Assembly (NCBI GenBank): GCA_016716715.1
Contig: JADJVE010000019.1
Span: 248,001 to 312,000 of the forward strand
DNA length: 64,000 bases
From: Acidobacteriota bacterium
Lineage (GTDB): Bacteria > Acidobacteriota > Thermoanaerobaculia > UBA5066
Direction: 5' to 3'
Shown here: piece by piece, positions 1-8,790 of the stretch
How positions within the stretch are numbered: the stretch's first letter is position 1
How the letters are laid out: each line of letters starts with the position of its first letter
The notes under the pieces: generated by a model
What the model saw: the letters and a program-made list of their open reading frames with translations, nothing else
Told to the model about the DNA's origin: nothing
Database searches by the model: none
Made by a program: the position numbers and the translations under genes

Positions 1-2423
1 GCGACTACACCGTTTCGGTCTCGAGGGTCGGATACGCGAGTGAGACACGGGAGGCCGCGGTTGCGGAGGGCAAGGGCCCGGACCCGCTCTCGATCGTCCT
101 CGGCTCCGAGGCCGTGATCGCGGGAAGCGTGCGCGGCAAGAAGGGCAGTGGCGTCCCCGGCCAGAGCGTGAACGCCACGGCGGTCGACGCGGCAGTGCGA
201 AGCAACGGCTTCGCCCGGACGCTCCCTGACGGCAGCTTCCGCATCGACGGCCTCAAGGCCGGCGTCCCGTACAACCTCTTCATGTACTCCAGCAGCTCGA
301 ACGCGCCGAAGAAAACCGTCACGGCTCCCGCCGACGGCGTCGAGATCCTCGCGACCGGAACGGGCCGCATCGAGGGCCGCGTCGTGGATCCGGAGGGCCG
401 CCCCGTTCCGGAGTACCAGGTCCGCGCCCAGGGCGACCAGTCGAGCGGAGGGCCGAACTGGTGGGCCAACTCCGTCCGGCAGGACGTCTCGGCCGAGACG
501 GGCGAGTTCGCGATCGAAAACGCTTCCGCGGGCGCCCTCGAGGTGCGCGTCGTCGCGAAGGGCTATCAGGCCGCCCGCGTCGGCGGCCTCGTCGTCGAGG
601 AAGGTGAAACGCGGTCGGGCGTCGAGGTTCGGCTCGCCCGGGGCGCGGTCGTCCGCGGCCGCGTCGTCGAAGCCCGGAGCGGGCGGCCCGTCCCGGAGGC
701 CGAGGTGTCCGCCGATTCCGCGCCGGCTCGCGTGACGTCCGACTCCGACGGCGCGTTCGAGCTCGAGGGCGTGATGCCCGGGAAGGTGCGGGTGACGGCG
801 ACCTCGCCCGAGTTCACGGCCGCGAGCGAGACGATAGAGGTCGGGGACGCGGGAGGCACGGTCGAGCTCAAGCTCTCGCCCGGCGGGACGATCTCCGCCG
901 TCGTCGTCTCGGCCGGCGGCGAGCCGGTTGCGGGCGCGGAAGTGACTCTCGTGCAGGCCGGCCAGAATTCTTACGGGGGATCGAAGTCTGTCGCGGGGCC
1001 GGACGGGCGCGTCCGGTTCTCGCACCTCGTGCCGGGCCGCTTCACGCTCACGGCGGGGAGCACCGGCCGGCGCTCGAAGCCCGTCGACGTCACTCTGGAG
1101 GCCGATCAGGCACGCGACGATGTCCGTGTCGTCGTGGGCGGGGGCGCGACGGTGCTGGTGAACGTCACGGGCCTCTCTCCGGAGGATCGCCGGCAGCTCA
1201 GCGTCATGGTTACCGGAGCGGGAAGCTGGGCCCCGGCCAAGGAGCTTCCGGACGGCCGGTTCGAGGCGCGTGACGTCGCCCCGGGCCGCGGGCAGGCGTA
1301 CGCGCGTGTGGCTTCGACCGGCGATCCGGGCGGCCGCTCCATCAGCCGGCCGCTGACGGTTCCCGAGGAGGGCACGGTGGACGTCGAGATCCCGTTCGAG
1401 TCCGGGTTCACGCTGACCGTAAGGGTCGTGCGCGACGGGAAGGACGTCGAGGGAGCGAACGTCTACGCGCGACCCGCTCTGGCTGAGGCCGCGACGCCCG
1501 GAATGGGCACGACCGACCCTTCGGGGATCTGCCGCCTGACGGGACTGAAGGCCGGGTCGTACAGCGTGAACGTCTTCTCGTTCGCCACGTCGGGCACCGC
1601 TCCGGAGCAGAAGATCGAGCTAACGGGCGACCGTTCGCTCGAGTTCGCCCTGCCGTCCGGCCGCGTGGCGGGCCGCGTCGTCGCGTCCGGCACGCGCCAG
1701 CCCCTCGGCGACGCGCGCGTCTCGATCAAGAGCATGAACGCGGACGGGACGTTCGGGATGACGCACGACGCGACGACGGATGACACCGGCCGGTTCCAGC
1801 TGGAGGGTCTCGAGGCCGGCCCGCTCAAGCTGACGGCGCAGAGGAGGGGCTACGTCCTCGAGACGCGCAGCGTCACCGCGGACGGCCCCGAGGATCTCGT
1901 GATCGAGCTCGCCCGCGGCGACGGCCTCGACGTGACGGGCCGCGACGGGCTCCTCGGGACGCCGCTCGGATCGCTCTCCGTGAGGGTCTCCGACGGTGTC
2001 GGAGCCGAGGTCGTGAGCACGTACGTCCGCCTCGACAGCGCGGGCCGCGGCGAGATCCCCTCGCTGAAGCCGGGCTCGTACTCGATCGTCGCGATTGCCA
2101 GCGGGTTCGCGCCGTCCGTCCATGACGGCGTGCCCGTGCCCGGTCCGGCGCTTGCCGTCGCCCTCACACCGGGCGGGACACTCGACATCGACGTGTCGGC
2201 CGATAGGCTCAAGACCGCGCCGTTAAAGTGCGTCGTCAACGGACCGCGGGGCACTCCTCTTGCGTTCCATACGTGGGGCAACCGCGGCGAGTTGTCGATC
2301 TCCATGGCCTCGATCCACCTGCCGAACTTTCCGCCCGTTTCCGGCACTCTGTCCTGCCCGGGCTCGGCACCCATCCCGTTCGCGGTGACCGAGGGCGGCA
2401 CGACGCGGATCGCGGTGAAATAG
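1..2423 (+). CDS. Carboxypeptidase-regulatory-like repeat protein, 5' truncated
   Basis: The frame is open from base 3 to a TAG at 2421-2423, so the N-terminus lies outside the window and about 806 residues are visible. The protein is a chain of beta-sandwich repeats of roughly 80-90 residues. Recurring signatures are G-R-V-V-(D/E) followed by G-x-P-V-x-x-A-x-V and then D-x-x-G-x-F-x-(L/I)-x-x-(L/V)-x-x-G, typical of carboxypeptidase regulatory-like (PF13620) domains. There is no catalytic domain in the visible part and no C-terminal anchor. Such proteins are normally exported and often surface-exposed in Acidobacteriota-like genomes; export is inferred because the signal peptide is not visible. 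Function beyond a structural or adhesive role cannot be told. Confidence 0.8.
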   Translation, partial: DYTVSVSRVGYASETREAAVAEGKGPDPLSIVLGSEAVIAGSVRGKKGSGVPGQSVNATAVDAAVRSNGFARTLPDGSFRIDGLKAGVPYNLFMYSSSSNAPKKTVTAPADGVEILATGTGRIEGRVVDPEGRPVPEYQVRAQGDQSSGGPNWWANSVRQDVSAETGEFAIENASAGALEVRVVAKGYQAARVGGLVVEEGETRSGVEVRLARGAVVRGRVVEARSGRPVPEAEVSADSAPARVTSDSDGAFELEGVMPGKVRVTATSPEFTAASETIEVGDAGGTVELKLSPGGTISAVVVSAGGEPVAGAEVTLVQAGQNSYGGSKSVAGPDGRVRFSHLVPGRFTLTAGSTGRRSKPVDVTLEADQARDDVRVVVGGGATVLVNVTGLSPEDRRQLSVMVTGAGSWAPAKELPDGRFEARDVAPGRGQAYARVASTGDPGGRSISRPLTVPEEGTVDVEIPFESGFTLTVRVVRDGKDVEGANVYARPALAEAATPGMGTTDPSGICRLTGLKAGSYSVNVFSFATSGTAPEQKIELTGDRSLEFALPSGRVAGRVVASGTRQPLGDARVSIKSMNADGTFGMTHDATTDDTGRFQLEGLEAGPLKLTAQRRGYVLETRSVTADGPEDLVIELARGDGLDVTGRDGLLGTPLGSLSVRVSDGVGAEVVSTYVRLDSAGRGEIPSLKPGSYSIVAIASGFAPSVHDGVPVPGPALAVALTPGGTLDIDVSADRLKTAPLKCVVNGPRGTPLAFHTWGNRGELSISMASIHLPNFPPVSGTLSCPGSAPIPFAVTEGGTTRIAVK

Positions 2424-2445
2424 CGGCGCGGAGGCGCTCCAAGCC

Positions 2446-2616
2446 CTACATTCCTGACAGTTCGACCGAGCGGCATCGAGTGCCGGAGGCTCGGGCACGT
2501 CGCGCGTGGCCGACCGGCACCTCCACTGAAAGGAGCGTCCCGTGCTGAAACGCGTTCTCCTCGTCCTCGTGGCTGTCCTCGTGCTCGTGATCCTCGGCTT
2601 CCCGGCGTTCTCCGCC
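2446..2616 (+). repeat. Direct repeat copy 1: leader plus signal-peptide segment
   Basis: About 171 bp that recur at 3119-3289 with high identity. The copy covers the untranslated leader, the Shine-Dalgarno GAAAGGAG (2528-2535), the GTG start and the signal-peptide codons of the gene at 2542. It marks a tandem gene duplication. Confidence 0.85.
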
Positions 2617-3066
2617 GACCAGCCGAAGACGGTCTCGGCCTCCGCCGCCAAGCCTCAGGCGCTCACGTCGGAGCAGACGGCGCTGCACGCGAAGCTGCAG
2701 CGGCTGGCGGCGCCGAACCCGTCGCTCAAGCTGGCCCGCGGGGCGATGCCGGTCTTCAAGCCGACGACCGTCAAGAAGGAGATTTCTTGCGGGATCTTCA
2801 TGTATCCGCCGACGATTAACCCGATGGCGACCTCCCAGCGGTTGTACTGGGTCAACAACACTGGCCAGGCGTTCCCGGTCGGCGTCCACGTCGAGTTCGA
2901 GGTCCAGGGGAATCCGCCCAGCTGCTGCAAGGGGGTCACGGGCGCCACGACGTCGATCTGGCCTCCGAATCCGCCGTCGCCCGTCTACTTCACGTCCATG
3001 GAGAGCGAGCTCGTGCCGCCGCAGCCCTGGACGCGGCCCTGCAGGGCGTGGGTGATCATCCCGTAG
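2542..3066 (+). CDS. Small exported protein of unknown function
   Basis: 174 residues. The GTG start is supported by GAAAGGAG seven bases upstream. The N-terminus is a clear signal peptide: MLKR, then a long Leu/Val stretch to about residue 20, then F-P-A-F-S-A as a likely signal peptidase I site. The mature part has a moderately basic linker and a C-terminal region with four or five cysteines (S-C-G near residue 82, S-C-C-K near 131, R-P-C-R near the end), suggesting disulfides in the periplasm or outside. No family was recognised. The gene was tandemly duplicated; the downstream copy is a remnant (3216). Confidence 0.7.
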   Translation: MLKRVLLVLVAVLVLVILGFPAFSADQPKTVSASAAKPQALTSEQTALHAKLQRLAAPNPSLKLARGAMPVFKPTTVKKEISCGIFMYPPTINPMATSQRLYWVNNTGQAFPVGVHVEFEVQGNPPSCCKGVTGATTSIWPPNPPSPVYFTSMESELVPPQPWTRPCRAWVIIP

Positions 3067-3118
3067 CGCCCATCGCTCATCAGACGGCCGGCGGCGCGGC
3101 GCGGAGGCTTCATAGGGA

Positions 3119-3289
3119 CTACATTCCGGGCAGTTCGACTGAGGGGCATCGGGTGGCGGCGGATCGGGCGCTGTCGCGCGGATCCCGCCGCCCCTTTCTT
3201 TGAAAGGAGCGCTCCGTGCTCAAACGCGTTCTCCTCGTCCTCGTGGCTGTCCTCGTGCTCCTGATCCTCGCCTTCCCGGCGCTCTCCGC
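3119..3289 (+). repeat. Direct repeat copy 2
   Basis: Second copy of the 171-bp segment at 2446-2616, including Shine-Dalgarno, GTG and signal-peptide codons. It is followed at once by the broken C-terminal part of the duplicated gene. Confidence 0.85.
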
Positions 3290-3345
3290 GAGCCTTGGAC
3301 CCGCGGCTCCAGGGCGTGGGTGACGCTCCCATACTGCCTGAGCGC
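3216..3345 (+). pseudogene. Internally deleted copy of the exported protein at 2542
   Basis: From the GTG at 3216 the frame reads a nearly identical signal peptide (MLKRVLLVL...), then stops at 3321-3323 after 35 residues. In another frame the bases just before and after that stop encode P-W-T-R-G-S-R-A-W-V, matching P-W-T-R-P-C-R-A-W-V at the end of the upstream paralogue. The copy therefore lost about 120 internal codons, and the junction is out of frame. The leader and Shine-Dalgarno are intact, so a 35-residue secreted peptide could still be made. Confidence 0.75.
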
Positions 3346-3352
3346 GGGGAGA

Positions 3353-3429
3353 TGGTGGGCCCGACAGGGATCGAACCTGCGACAAGCGGTTTAGGAAACC
3401 GCTGCTCTATCCAACTGAGCTACGGGCCC
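3353..3429 (-). tRNA. tRNA-Arg (anticodon CCU)
   Basis: Read on the minus strand, the sequence folds as a complete cloverleaf. The acceptor stem is GGGCCCG/CGGGCCC, the D arm has AGCTCAGTTGGATAGAGC, and the anticodon stem GCGGT/ACCGC encloses the loop TTCCTAA (anticodon CCT). The T arm contains GGTTCGATCC. The discriminator A is at 3356, followed by an encoded CCA (3353-3355). It decodes AGG, a rare codon in such GC-rich genes but one used in the dispersed motif described below. Confidence 0.95.
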
Positions 3430-3440
3430 TCGGCTGCATT

Positions 3441-5204
3441 CTAGCGGCGTCCGCTCGAGAGCGCGCGCTCGAGATTCATGCGCGCATGCTCGTAGTCGGG
3501 CTTCAGGCGCAGCGCCTCCCGGAAGTGCTCGATCGCCTCGGCCTCCCGGCCCTGCCGCATGAGGGCCGCGCCGAGGCCGTTGTGCGCGAGATGGTCCCCG
3601 GCGGACCCGACGCGCAGCGCCTCCCGGTACGACGCGATCGCCTCGTTCACGCGGCCGGCGCGGGCGTCCGCCTTCGCGAGGTTGATCAGGGCGGCGGCGT
3701 TCGCGGGATCGACGCGGAGGGCCGAGCGGAGCAGGGCGGCCGCGTCGTCGTAGCGGCCCCGCCGCTCGTCGATCAGCGCGAGATTGAGCAGGGTCGGGAC
3801 CTCGTCCGGTTTGAGGCGGTTCGACGCTTCGAGATGCGTGGCGGCCTCGGGATCGCGGCCGTTCTCCATGAGCCAGATCCCGTAGTTCGTATGGCAGATG
3901 AAGCAGTCCGGGTTCTTCACGAGCGTCGCGCTCCAGAGAGTTTCCTCGTTGCGGTAGATCCGGCTCTGGCGGAAGGTGAGCGTCCCGAGCAGCGCGATCA
4001 CGGCCACGGCGAACGCGGCGGCGGCGCGCCGCGACGGCGCCCGCCACCCCGCGGTCCACGCGGCGGCGCCGCACACGGCAGAGGCCGCGAAGACCGCGAC
4101 GGCCTGATAGGCGAAATGGTCGGCGACCCACGAGAAGCGCATCGGGTAGACGTTGAAGAACCCCATCGCGGGGAAAAGGACCCCGCCGAAGAGCAGCAGG
4201 AAAGCGAACGGGCCGCGGCCGAGGCGCTCCCGAAACCGCCACGCCAGGAAAAGGGCGAGGAAGACAACCAGAGGGGGAAGCCATTGAATGGGTGCATGGG
4301 GATCGACCGTCCAACGCGGGTAGATGAACGCGAGGTCGAGGGGAAGAAGGAGTTTCTGCGAATAGAAGAGGGCCACGCGGCCCGCGAGCACGACGCGGCT
4401 CGGCAGGTCCAGCGCCCATTCCTTGCCGACGGCCATGACGGCCGTGCGCTCGAGCCACGCCGTTTGGGCGCCGAGAGCGATTCCGGCCGCGAACCACGGA
4501 ACGAGCGGGAGAACGTCGGCCCTCTTGACGCGCCCGTCCCGCCACCAGACGAGGACGAGGAGAACTCCCGGGATGACGGAAGCTGTTGTCTTCGCAAACA
4601 CGGAGAGAAGGAAGAGGAAAAATCCTATGAATGAAAGAAGGGGACGCCGCGCCGGCGCGCTCCCGGCAACGGACACGCCGTTGGCGGCGCGCCGCTGCCT
4701 CTTACCCTTTCTAAGAAGATCCTCGGTCTTCTCTTCCTCTCGAGGGCCCCGTGCCGCGAGGTACGCGTGCATCGCCAGGAGAGACAGGAAAAGCGACAGC
4801 GTGTTCTTGCGCTCCGTGACCCACGCGACGGATTCCACGCACATCGGGTGGAGCGCGAACGCGGCGGCCGCGAGCCACGCGCCGCGCAGTCCCAGGCGCG
4901 CGAGGAACCGCCAGAGCAGGAGGGCCGACCCGGCGTGCAGCAGCACGTTGACGAGGTGGTACCCGAACGGGTCGAGGCCCCAGAGGCGCTTCTCGACCCA
5001 GAACGACGTGAACACCATCGGATAGAACTGCTCGTTGGCACGCGGCTGCGTCCAGATGAGGCGGAGGCCGTCGAGGCCGTCCAGCGTGCGATTCGCAGTG
5101 AGATACGTGTCGTCGTTCCAGATGAAGCCCGCGGCGAGCGCCGGCAGAAAGGCCGTCGCGACCGCCGCGAAGAGGAGGAGCCCGGGGAGGACCTTTCGCG
5201 TCAC
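3441..5204 (-). CDS. Membrane glycosyltransferase-like protein with C-terminal TPRs
   Basis: 587 residues from a GTG at 5204, chosen because the hydrophobic N-terminus (VTRKVLPGLLLFAAV) begins there; the frame stays open further upstream without membrane character. About ten membrane segments are followed by three TPR units near residues 480-580 (for example A-L-R-V-D-P-A-N-A-A-A-L-I-N-L-A). An early luminal D-D residue pair (I-W-N-D-D-T-Y) and H-P-x-x-V-E-S-V-A-W resemble TMTC/PMT-type proteins that use polyprenyl-phosphate sugar. Exact substrate unknown. Two copies of the dispersed motif (4602-4640 and 4697-4740) fall in a cytoplasmic loop of about 45 residues rich in Lys, Arg and Glu and in the next membrane helix. 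Confidence 0.8.
   Translation of the reverse strand: MTRKVLPGLLLFAAVATAFLPALAAGFIWNDDTYLTANRTLDGLDGLRLIWTQPRANEQFYPMVFTSFWVEKRLWGLDPFGYHLVNVLLHAGSALLLWRFLARLGLRGAWLAAAAFALHPMCVESVAWVTERKNTLSLFLSLLAMHAYLAARGPREEEKTEDLLRKGKRQRRAANGVSVAGSAPARRPLLSFIGFFLFLLSVFAKTTASVIPGVLLVLVWWRDGRVKRADVLPLVPWFAAGIALGAQTAWLERTAVMAVGKEWALDLPSRVVLAGRVALFYSQKLLLPLDLAFIYPRWTVDPHAPIQWLPPLVVFLALFLAWRFRERLGRGPFAFLLLFGGVLFPAMGFFNVYPMRFSWVADHFAYQAVAVFAASAVCGAAAWTAGWRAPSRRAAAAFAVAVIALLGTLTFRQSRIYRNEETLWSATLVKNPDCFICHTNYGIWLMENGRDPEAATHLEASNRLKPDEVPTLLNLALIDERRGRYDDAAALLRSALRVDPANAAALINLAKADARAGRVNEAIASYREALRVGSAGDHLAHNGLGAALMRQGREAEAIEHFREALRLKPDYEHARMNLERALSSGRR
4602..4640 (+). repeat. Dispersed motif, second arm in the glycosyltransferase gene
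   Basis: On the plus strand it reads GAGAGAAGGAAGAGG, a weak core with ATCC and TATGAATGAAAG. This is the left half plus a degenerate core of the dispersed motif. In the sense of the minus-strand gene it is the pyrimidine-rich arm, about 56 bp after the purine-rich arm at 4697-4740. Confidence 0.5.
4697..4740 (-). repeat. Dispersed motif, first arm in the glycosyltransferase gene
   Basis: On the minus strand it reads AGAGGAAGAGAAGA, then GATCTTCTTAGAAAGGGTAA, matching both halves of the dispersed motif. It encodes a hydrophilic loop (E-D-L-L-R-K-G-K-R), not a conserved domain. Confidence 0.65.
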
Positions 5205-5264
5205 CGGCCCACGATAAGCCAGGGGTCCGCTCGGCGTGGGCCCGGGAGAGTTAAACTCGGCGGG

Positions 5265-5612
5265 ATGAAAAAGGACGAGCGGCGGACGGGGGAGCGCGCG
5301 AGAGCGGTGATCCCGATCGGCGTCCGCATCGGCGAGCGCAAGCTGACGGCCGGCTGCACGCTCGACGCAGGCCCGACCGGGGCGCTCATCCTGTGCACCG
5401 AGAACGTCGCCATCGGCACCGAGCTCCACGTCACGAATCTTCAGTCAGACGAGTGGTTCACGTGCCGCGTCGTCAGGACCGCCGGAAAGCACGAGTCGGG
5501 CCGCCACGCGCTCGGCGTCGAGATCCTCGGCACGGACGTCAAAGAGCCCGAACCGGCGGACGCAACGTCCACCACGTCCGCCAGGGTCAAGAAGCGGAAA
5601 CCCGCTCACTGA
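5265..5612 (+). CDS. PilZ-like domain protein
   Basis: 115 residues from ATG 5265. An R-R-x-x-x-R motif at the N-terminus (E-R-R-T-G-E-R-A-R) precedes a small beta-barrel region with D-A-G-P-T-G-A and a strand G-R-H-A-L-G-V-E-I near residue 84. This layout is that of PilZ c-di-GMP-binding domains, where RxxxR and (D/N)xSxxG bind the nucleotide. Here the second motif is D-A-G-P-T-G-A, with Gly where Ser is usual, so binding is plausible but unproven. The tail is short and basic. The gene converges with and overlaps the esterase gene by 7 bp. Confidence 0.65.
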   Translation: MKKDERRTGERARAVIPIGVRIGERKLTAGCTLDAGPTGALILCTENVAIGTELHVTNLQSDEWFTCRVVRTAGKHESGRHALGVEILGTDVKEPEPADATSTTSARVKKRKPAH

Positions 5613-6799
5613 CGCCGGGCGGGCGCCTCGGAGGCCTGCGTCGCGAGCCGCACGCGCACGCGATCCGCGTTTGCCTTGAAGATCTTCGCATTCGGGTCGG
5701 CGCTCTTTGCGCCGAGCTCGGCGGCCCGCGAGAAGCTCGCGAGCGCCTCGTCGAGCAGGCCGCTCGCCTCCAGCGCGTCCCCGAGGCTGTCGTGGACGTT
5801 CGGGGACTCGGGATACGTGCTCGCGTTGTAACGAAAGAAGCCGAGGGCCGCCGGCAGGTTCTTCCGTACGAGCGCCTGGTAGCCGAGGCGGTTCACCGAG
5901 ACCTCCGGCGGCGTCACGGTGAAGCCGAATCGATCGCTCAGGTCCGCGTACCGCTTCTTCACGTCGTCCAGCGATCCGACCAGCTGCTCCGTCTCCGGGT
6001 CCGTGGGGATCGACCAGCCGTCGAAAATCATCCGGAAGCCGGCGTAGTGGCTCTGGAGGACGACCGAGTCGTGATGCTCGCCGGGGAAGTGCGCGCTCGA
6101 CCAGCGGAGGTTCTTCGGCGAGGAGGACTTCAGGGCGGCGGAGACCTGCCCGAGGACGTCGCGCATCTCCTCGCCCTCGTCGCCCGACGTGAAGAAGAGC
6201 GCGCGGGTCCTGACTCCGCCGCCCGAGAGGAATGCGGTCAGGGGCGCGAGGCCCTTGCGCTTGTCCCACACGAGCCAGGGGCTCACGGCGATGACCCCCT
6301 GGAACAGGCCCGGCCGGGTCCGCATCGCGTGGAACGCGAAGTTCCCGCCGGCCGAGTGCCCCGCGAAGATCCGGTAGGGAGCGGTCCGGTAACGCGCCTC
6401 GACGAACGGAACGAGCTCCGTCTCGAGGAAGTCCAGGAACCGGTCCGCGCCCCCGCTCGTCGGGAAGCGCGGATCGCGGGACGGCGTGAGGTCGCGGGAG
6501 CGGTCCGTGTTCACGACGCCCACGACGATGACGCCGGGCATGGAGCCGGTCCGCGCCAGGAAGCCGGCGGTCGCGCTCGTGTGGACGAACTGCGTCTCGG
6601 CGTCCGTGAGGTAGAGGACCGGGTACCGGACGTTCGAGGCCGCGTAGCCGTCCGGGACGGCGACGAGGAGCGTCCGCTCCTCTCCCAGGACCTTCGACGG
6701 AAGGGAAACGCGCTCGCCGCCCGGGATGAGCGTCGCGGCGCGAGCGACGAAAGGCGCGGCGAGCAGGACGAAGAGGGCCGTGCGCGTGATGCGGGGCAT
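5606..6799 (-). CDS. Exported alpha/beta-hydrolase of the esterase D family
   Basis: 397 residues with a signal peptide (MPRITRTALFVLLAAPFVARA). The catalytic core matches PF00756-type putative esterases. The nucleophile elbow G-H-S-A-G-G is near residue 148, and a conserved His lies in G-E-H-H-D-S-V near residue 250. An early Y-L-x-D segment (V-L-Y-L-T-D-A) is also typical. The C-terminal 80 residues form a TPR-like helical pair (A-L-x-F-F-R-Y-N, then L-G-D-A-L-E-A-S-G). Substrate unknown; enterochelin-esterase-like and acyl-transferring members share this fold. Periplasmic location is inferred. Confidence 0.8.
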   Translation of the reverse strand: MPRITRTALFVLLAAPFVARAATLIPGGERVSLPSKVLGEERTLLVAVPDGYAASNVRYPVLYLTDAETQFVHTSATAGFLARTGSMPGVIVVGVVNTDRSRDLTPSRDPRFPTSGGADRFLDFLETELVPFVEARYRTAPYRIFAGHSAGGNFAFHAMRTRPGLFQGVIAVSPWLVWDKRKGLAPLTAFLSGGGVRTRALFFTSGDEGEEMRDVLGQVSAALKSSSPKNLRWSSAHFPGEHHDSVVLQSHYAGFRMIFDGWSIPTDPETEQLVGSLDDVKKRYADLSDRFGFTVTPPEVSVNRLGYQALVRKNLPAALGFFRYNASTYPESPNVHDSLGDALEASGLLDEALASFSRAAELGAKSADPNAKIFKANADRVRVRLATQASEAPARRQ

Positions 6800-6867
6800 G
6801 CGTTTCCTCCGTGCGGTCCCGTGGCGACTTCGGGTTTACGCGTGGGAGGCGGGGAAGTTGCGTCCGC

Positions 6868-7101
6868 TCAGGCGTCGGGCTGGCGCTCGCTCCTGAGGTG
6901 CGTGATCCGGAGGACGCGGTTCGCGCGCACGGCCTCGTCCTCGCCGATCGGCAGGAAGTCGTCCTCCTGGCGCGCGACGTATTTCGCGAAGGAATCCGTG
7001 ACCTCGGCGACGTCCTCGAGCTCGTGGAACATGTGGAACTCGACCGGCTCGGGGAGGCCTTCGACGACGAGGCGGAACGTGTGCAGGTACTTGTTGTCCA
7101 T
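6868..7101 (-). CDS. Small conserved-looking hypothetical protein
   Basis: 77 residues from ATG 7101 (M-D-N-K-Y-L-H-T-F-R); an in-frame ATG about seven codons upstream is possible. Acidic, no signal peptide, no membrane segment, no family recognised. It lies divergent to the glycosyltransferase gene at 7168, with 66 bp between the starts. Codon structure is like its neighbours, and no better frame overlaps it. Confidence 0.55.
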   Translation of the reverse strand: MDNKYLHTFRLVVEGLPEPVEFHMFHELEDVAEVTDSFAKYVARQEDDFLPIGEDEAVRANRVLRITHLRSERQPDA

Positions 7102-7167
7102 GAAAGGGCCTCCGTCCCCCATTGTCGCCCGGAGCGCGAAACGCCGCTCGTCGTATCGTTGGGCGGC

Positions 7168-8790
7168 GTGACTGCCCCTCCGACCCGCCTCACCGTGCCG
7201 CTCTGGCTCGCGGCCGCCGCGGCCGCGCTCTGTCTCGTCGCGGCGGCGGGGCGCGACTTCTGGTCGCCGGACGAGCCCGATTTCGCCGAGCACGTGCGCG
7301 AGATGCTCGAGCGAAAGAGCCTCCTCCTTCCGTACGAGAACGGAAAGCCGTACTCCGAAAAGCCGATCCTCTACTACTGGGCGGTCGCCGCGACGACGCC
7401 GTTCACGGGCGGCGACGTGTCACCCCTCGGCACCCGCGTCCCGTCCGCGCTCGCGGCGGCGGTCCTCGTCTTCGGCGCCGCGGCGCTCGCGGGGCGGCGC
7501 GGGGGGGAGAAGGAAGCCCTGATTGCGGGCGCCGCGACGGCGGTGGCGCCGATCGTCTTCTGGCAGGGGCAGTACGTGCAGGTGGACGCCCTCTTTTCAG
7601 GGTTGCTGATGCTCAGTCTGCTCGCTGTTTTTTTCTTAGAAGGTGAAGAGGGGAAGGTTCCGGCGCGCCGCTGGCTGTGGGTGCTGCGGGTGGCGCTCGC
7701 GGCGGCGGTCCTCACCAAAGGGCCCCTCGCCGTGGTGCTCGTGGGTCTGGTCGTCCTTGCCCGCTGCGCCATCGCCAGGTCCCTGCTCCTCCTCCGCCGT
7801 CTGCAACCCATTCGAAGCATCTTTGTCTTTCTCCTCCTCGTCCTCCCCTGGTATTTCTTCGCCGCCCGCGCCGGAGGCCCCGCGTACGCGTACGACCTGA
7901 TCGTCAACCAGAACTGGAACCGCTTCTTCCAGGCGTTCGACCACATCCAGCCGTGGTGGTTCTATTTCGAGAGCATGTGGAGCGATTTCTTCCCGTGGAC
8001 GGCGCTCGCGCTCGCCGCGCCACTCGTCCTCGTGCCGCGCGGGCTGTTTCGCGAGCGGCCGGAGCTCGGGTTCTCCGCCACCGTCGCCGCGGTCTGCTTC
8101 GTCTTCCTGTCGACGTCGCAGGCCAAGCAGGGCAAGTACCTGCTCGTCGCGTACCCGTTCGCGGCGGTCCTCGTGGCCGCGCTCGTCGCGGCGGCCGACC
8201 GCCCGCGCGACGCGCGGGATTCGGCGCGCGGGTACGTGCGGGGGTACGCCGGACTCGTGGCCGGGATCCTCCTCGCCGCGGCGATCGCGCTGGGGCCGGT
8301 CGTGGCGCGCCGGGCGCCGGCATTCTCGGGCCTCGTGCCGCTCGTTGCGATCCCGCTCGGCGTCGGGGCGCTCGGGACGTTCTTCGTCCTCTTCCGCCGG
8401 CGCGAGGCCGCGCCGGCCGTCCTCGCGCTCGCCGCGGCGGTCGCGGCGGGAGAGCTCGCCGCCGGCGCCGTCGTTCTGCCGGCCCTCGACGTGCTCAAGA
8501 CCGGGCGGCCGTTCTACGAGCGCATCCGCCCGCGCGTGTCCGCGGGTCAGCCGCTCGCGTACTTCGGCGGAACGTACCGGTGTTACCCGATCCTCGTTCT
8601 GAGGCGGAAGACGGAGCACTTCAAGACCGACCGCGACCTTGCGGACTGGCTCGAGCGGACGCCCGGCGCGCTCGTCCTCGCCGACGAGAGCGAGCGGCAG
8701 TACTGGAAGGACGAGCGGCTCTCGCGTCTCGTCGTCCTCGACCGGCAGCGCGTGGGCGGAGACGTCGCGCAGCTCCTCGCGCTGCGATGA
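7168..8790 (+). CDS. ArnT/GT39-type membrane glycosyltransferase
   Basis: 540 residues from GTG 7168. The first loop carries S-P-D-E-P-D-F-A-E-H, the acidic pair of GT-C enzymes, followed by K-P-Y-S-E-K-P-I-L-Y-Y-W, very close to the ArnT/PMT_2 signature. L-T-K-G-P-L lies near residue 178, and about ten further membrane helices follow. Such enzymes move a sugar from polyprenyl phosphate to lipid A or another periplasmic acceptor. The next gene is a lipopolysaccharide-kinase-like protein overlapping by 4 bp, which supports an envelope role. The dispersed motif at 7631-7657 adds F-L-E-G-E-E-G-K between two helices. Confidence 0.85.
   Translation: MTAPPTRLTVPLWLAAAAAALCLVAAAGRDFWSPDEPDFAEHVREMLERKSLLLPYENGKPYSEKPILYYWAVAATTPFTGGDVSPLGTRVPSALAAAVLVFGAAALAGRRGGEKEALIAGAATAVAPIVFWQGQYVQVDALFSGLLMLSLLAVFFLEGEEGKVPARRWLWVLRVALAAAVLTKGPLAVVLVGLVVLARCAIARSLLLLRRLQPIRSIFVFLLLVLPWYFFAARAGGPAYAYDLIVNQNWNRFFQAFDHIQPWWFYFESMWSDFFPWTALALAAPLVLVPRGLFRERPELGFSATVAAVCFVFLSTSQAKQGKYLLVAYPFAAVLVAALVAAADRPRDARDSARGYVRGYAGLVAGILLAAAIALGPVVARRAPAFSGLVPLVAIPLGVGALGTFFVLFRRREAAPAVLALAAAVAAGELAAGAVVLPALDVLKTGRPFYERIRPRVSAGQPLAYFGGTYRCYPILVLRRKTEHFKTDRDLADWLERTPGALVLADESERQYWKDERLSRLVVLDRQRVGGDVAQLLALR
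7631..7657 (+). repeat. Dispersed motif, purine arm in the GT39 gene
   Basis: It reads TTTTCTTAGAAGGTGAAGAG followed by GGGAAGG, almost identical to the copy at 15878-15909 in an unrelated gene. It is strikingly AT-rich for its surroundings and falls in an inter-helix loop. Confidence 0.75.
7808..7846 (-). repeat. Dispersed motif, pyrimidine arm in the GT39 gene
   Basis: On the plus strand it reads CCATTCGAAGCATC, then CTTTCTCCTCCTCGTCCTCC, resembling the reverse arm seen in the kinases (ATTCGAAGAAATCCCCTC). It begins about 150 bp after the purine arm of the same gene. Confidence 0.5.
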
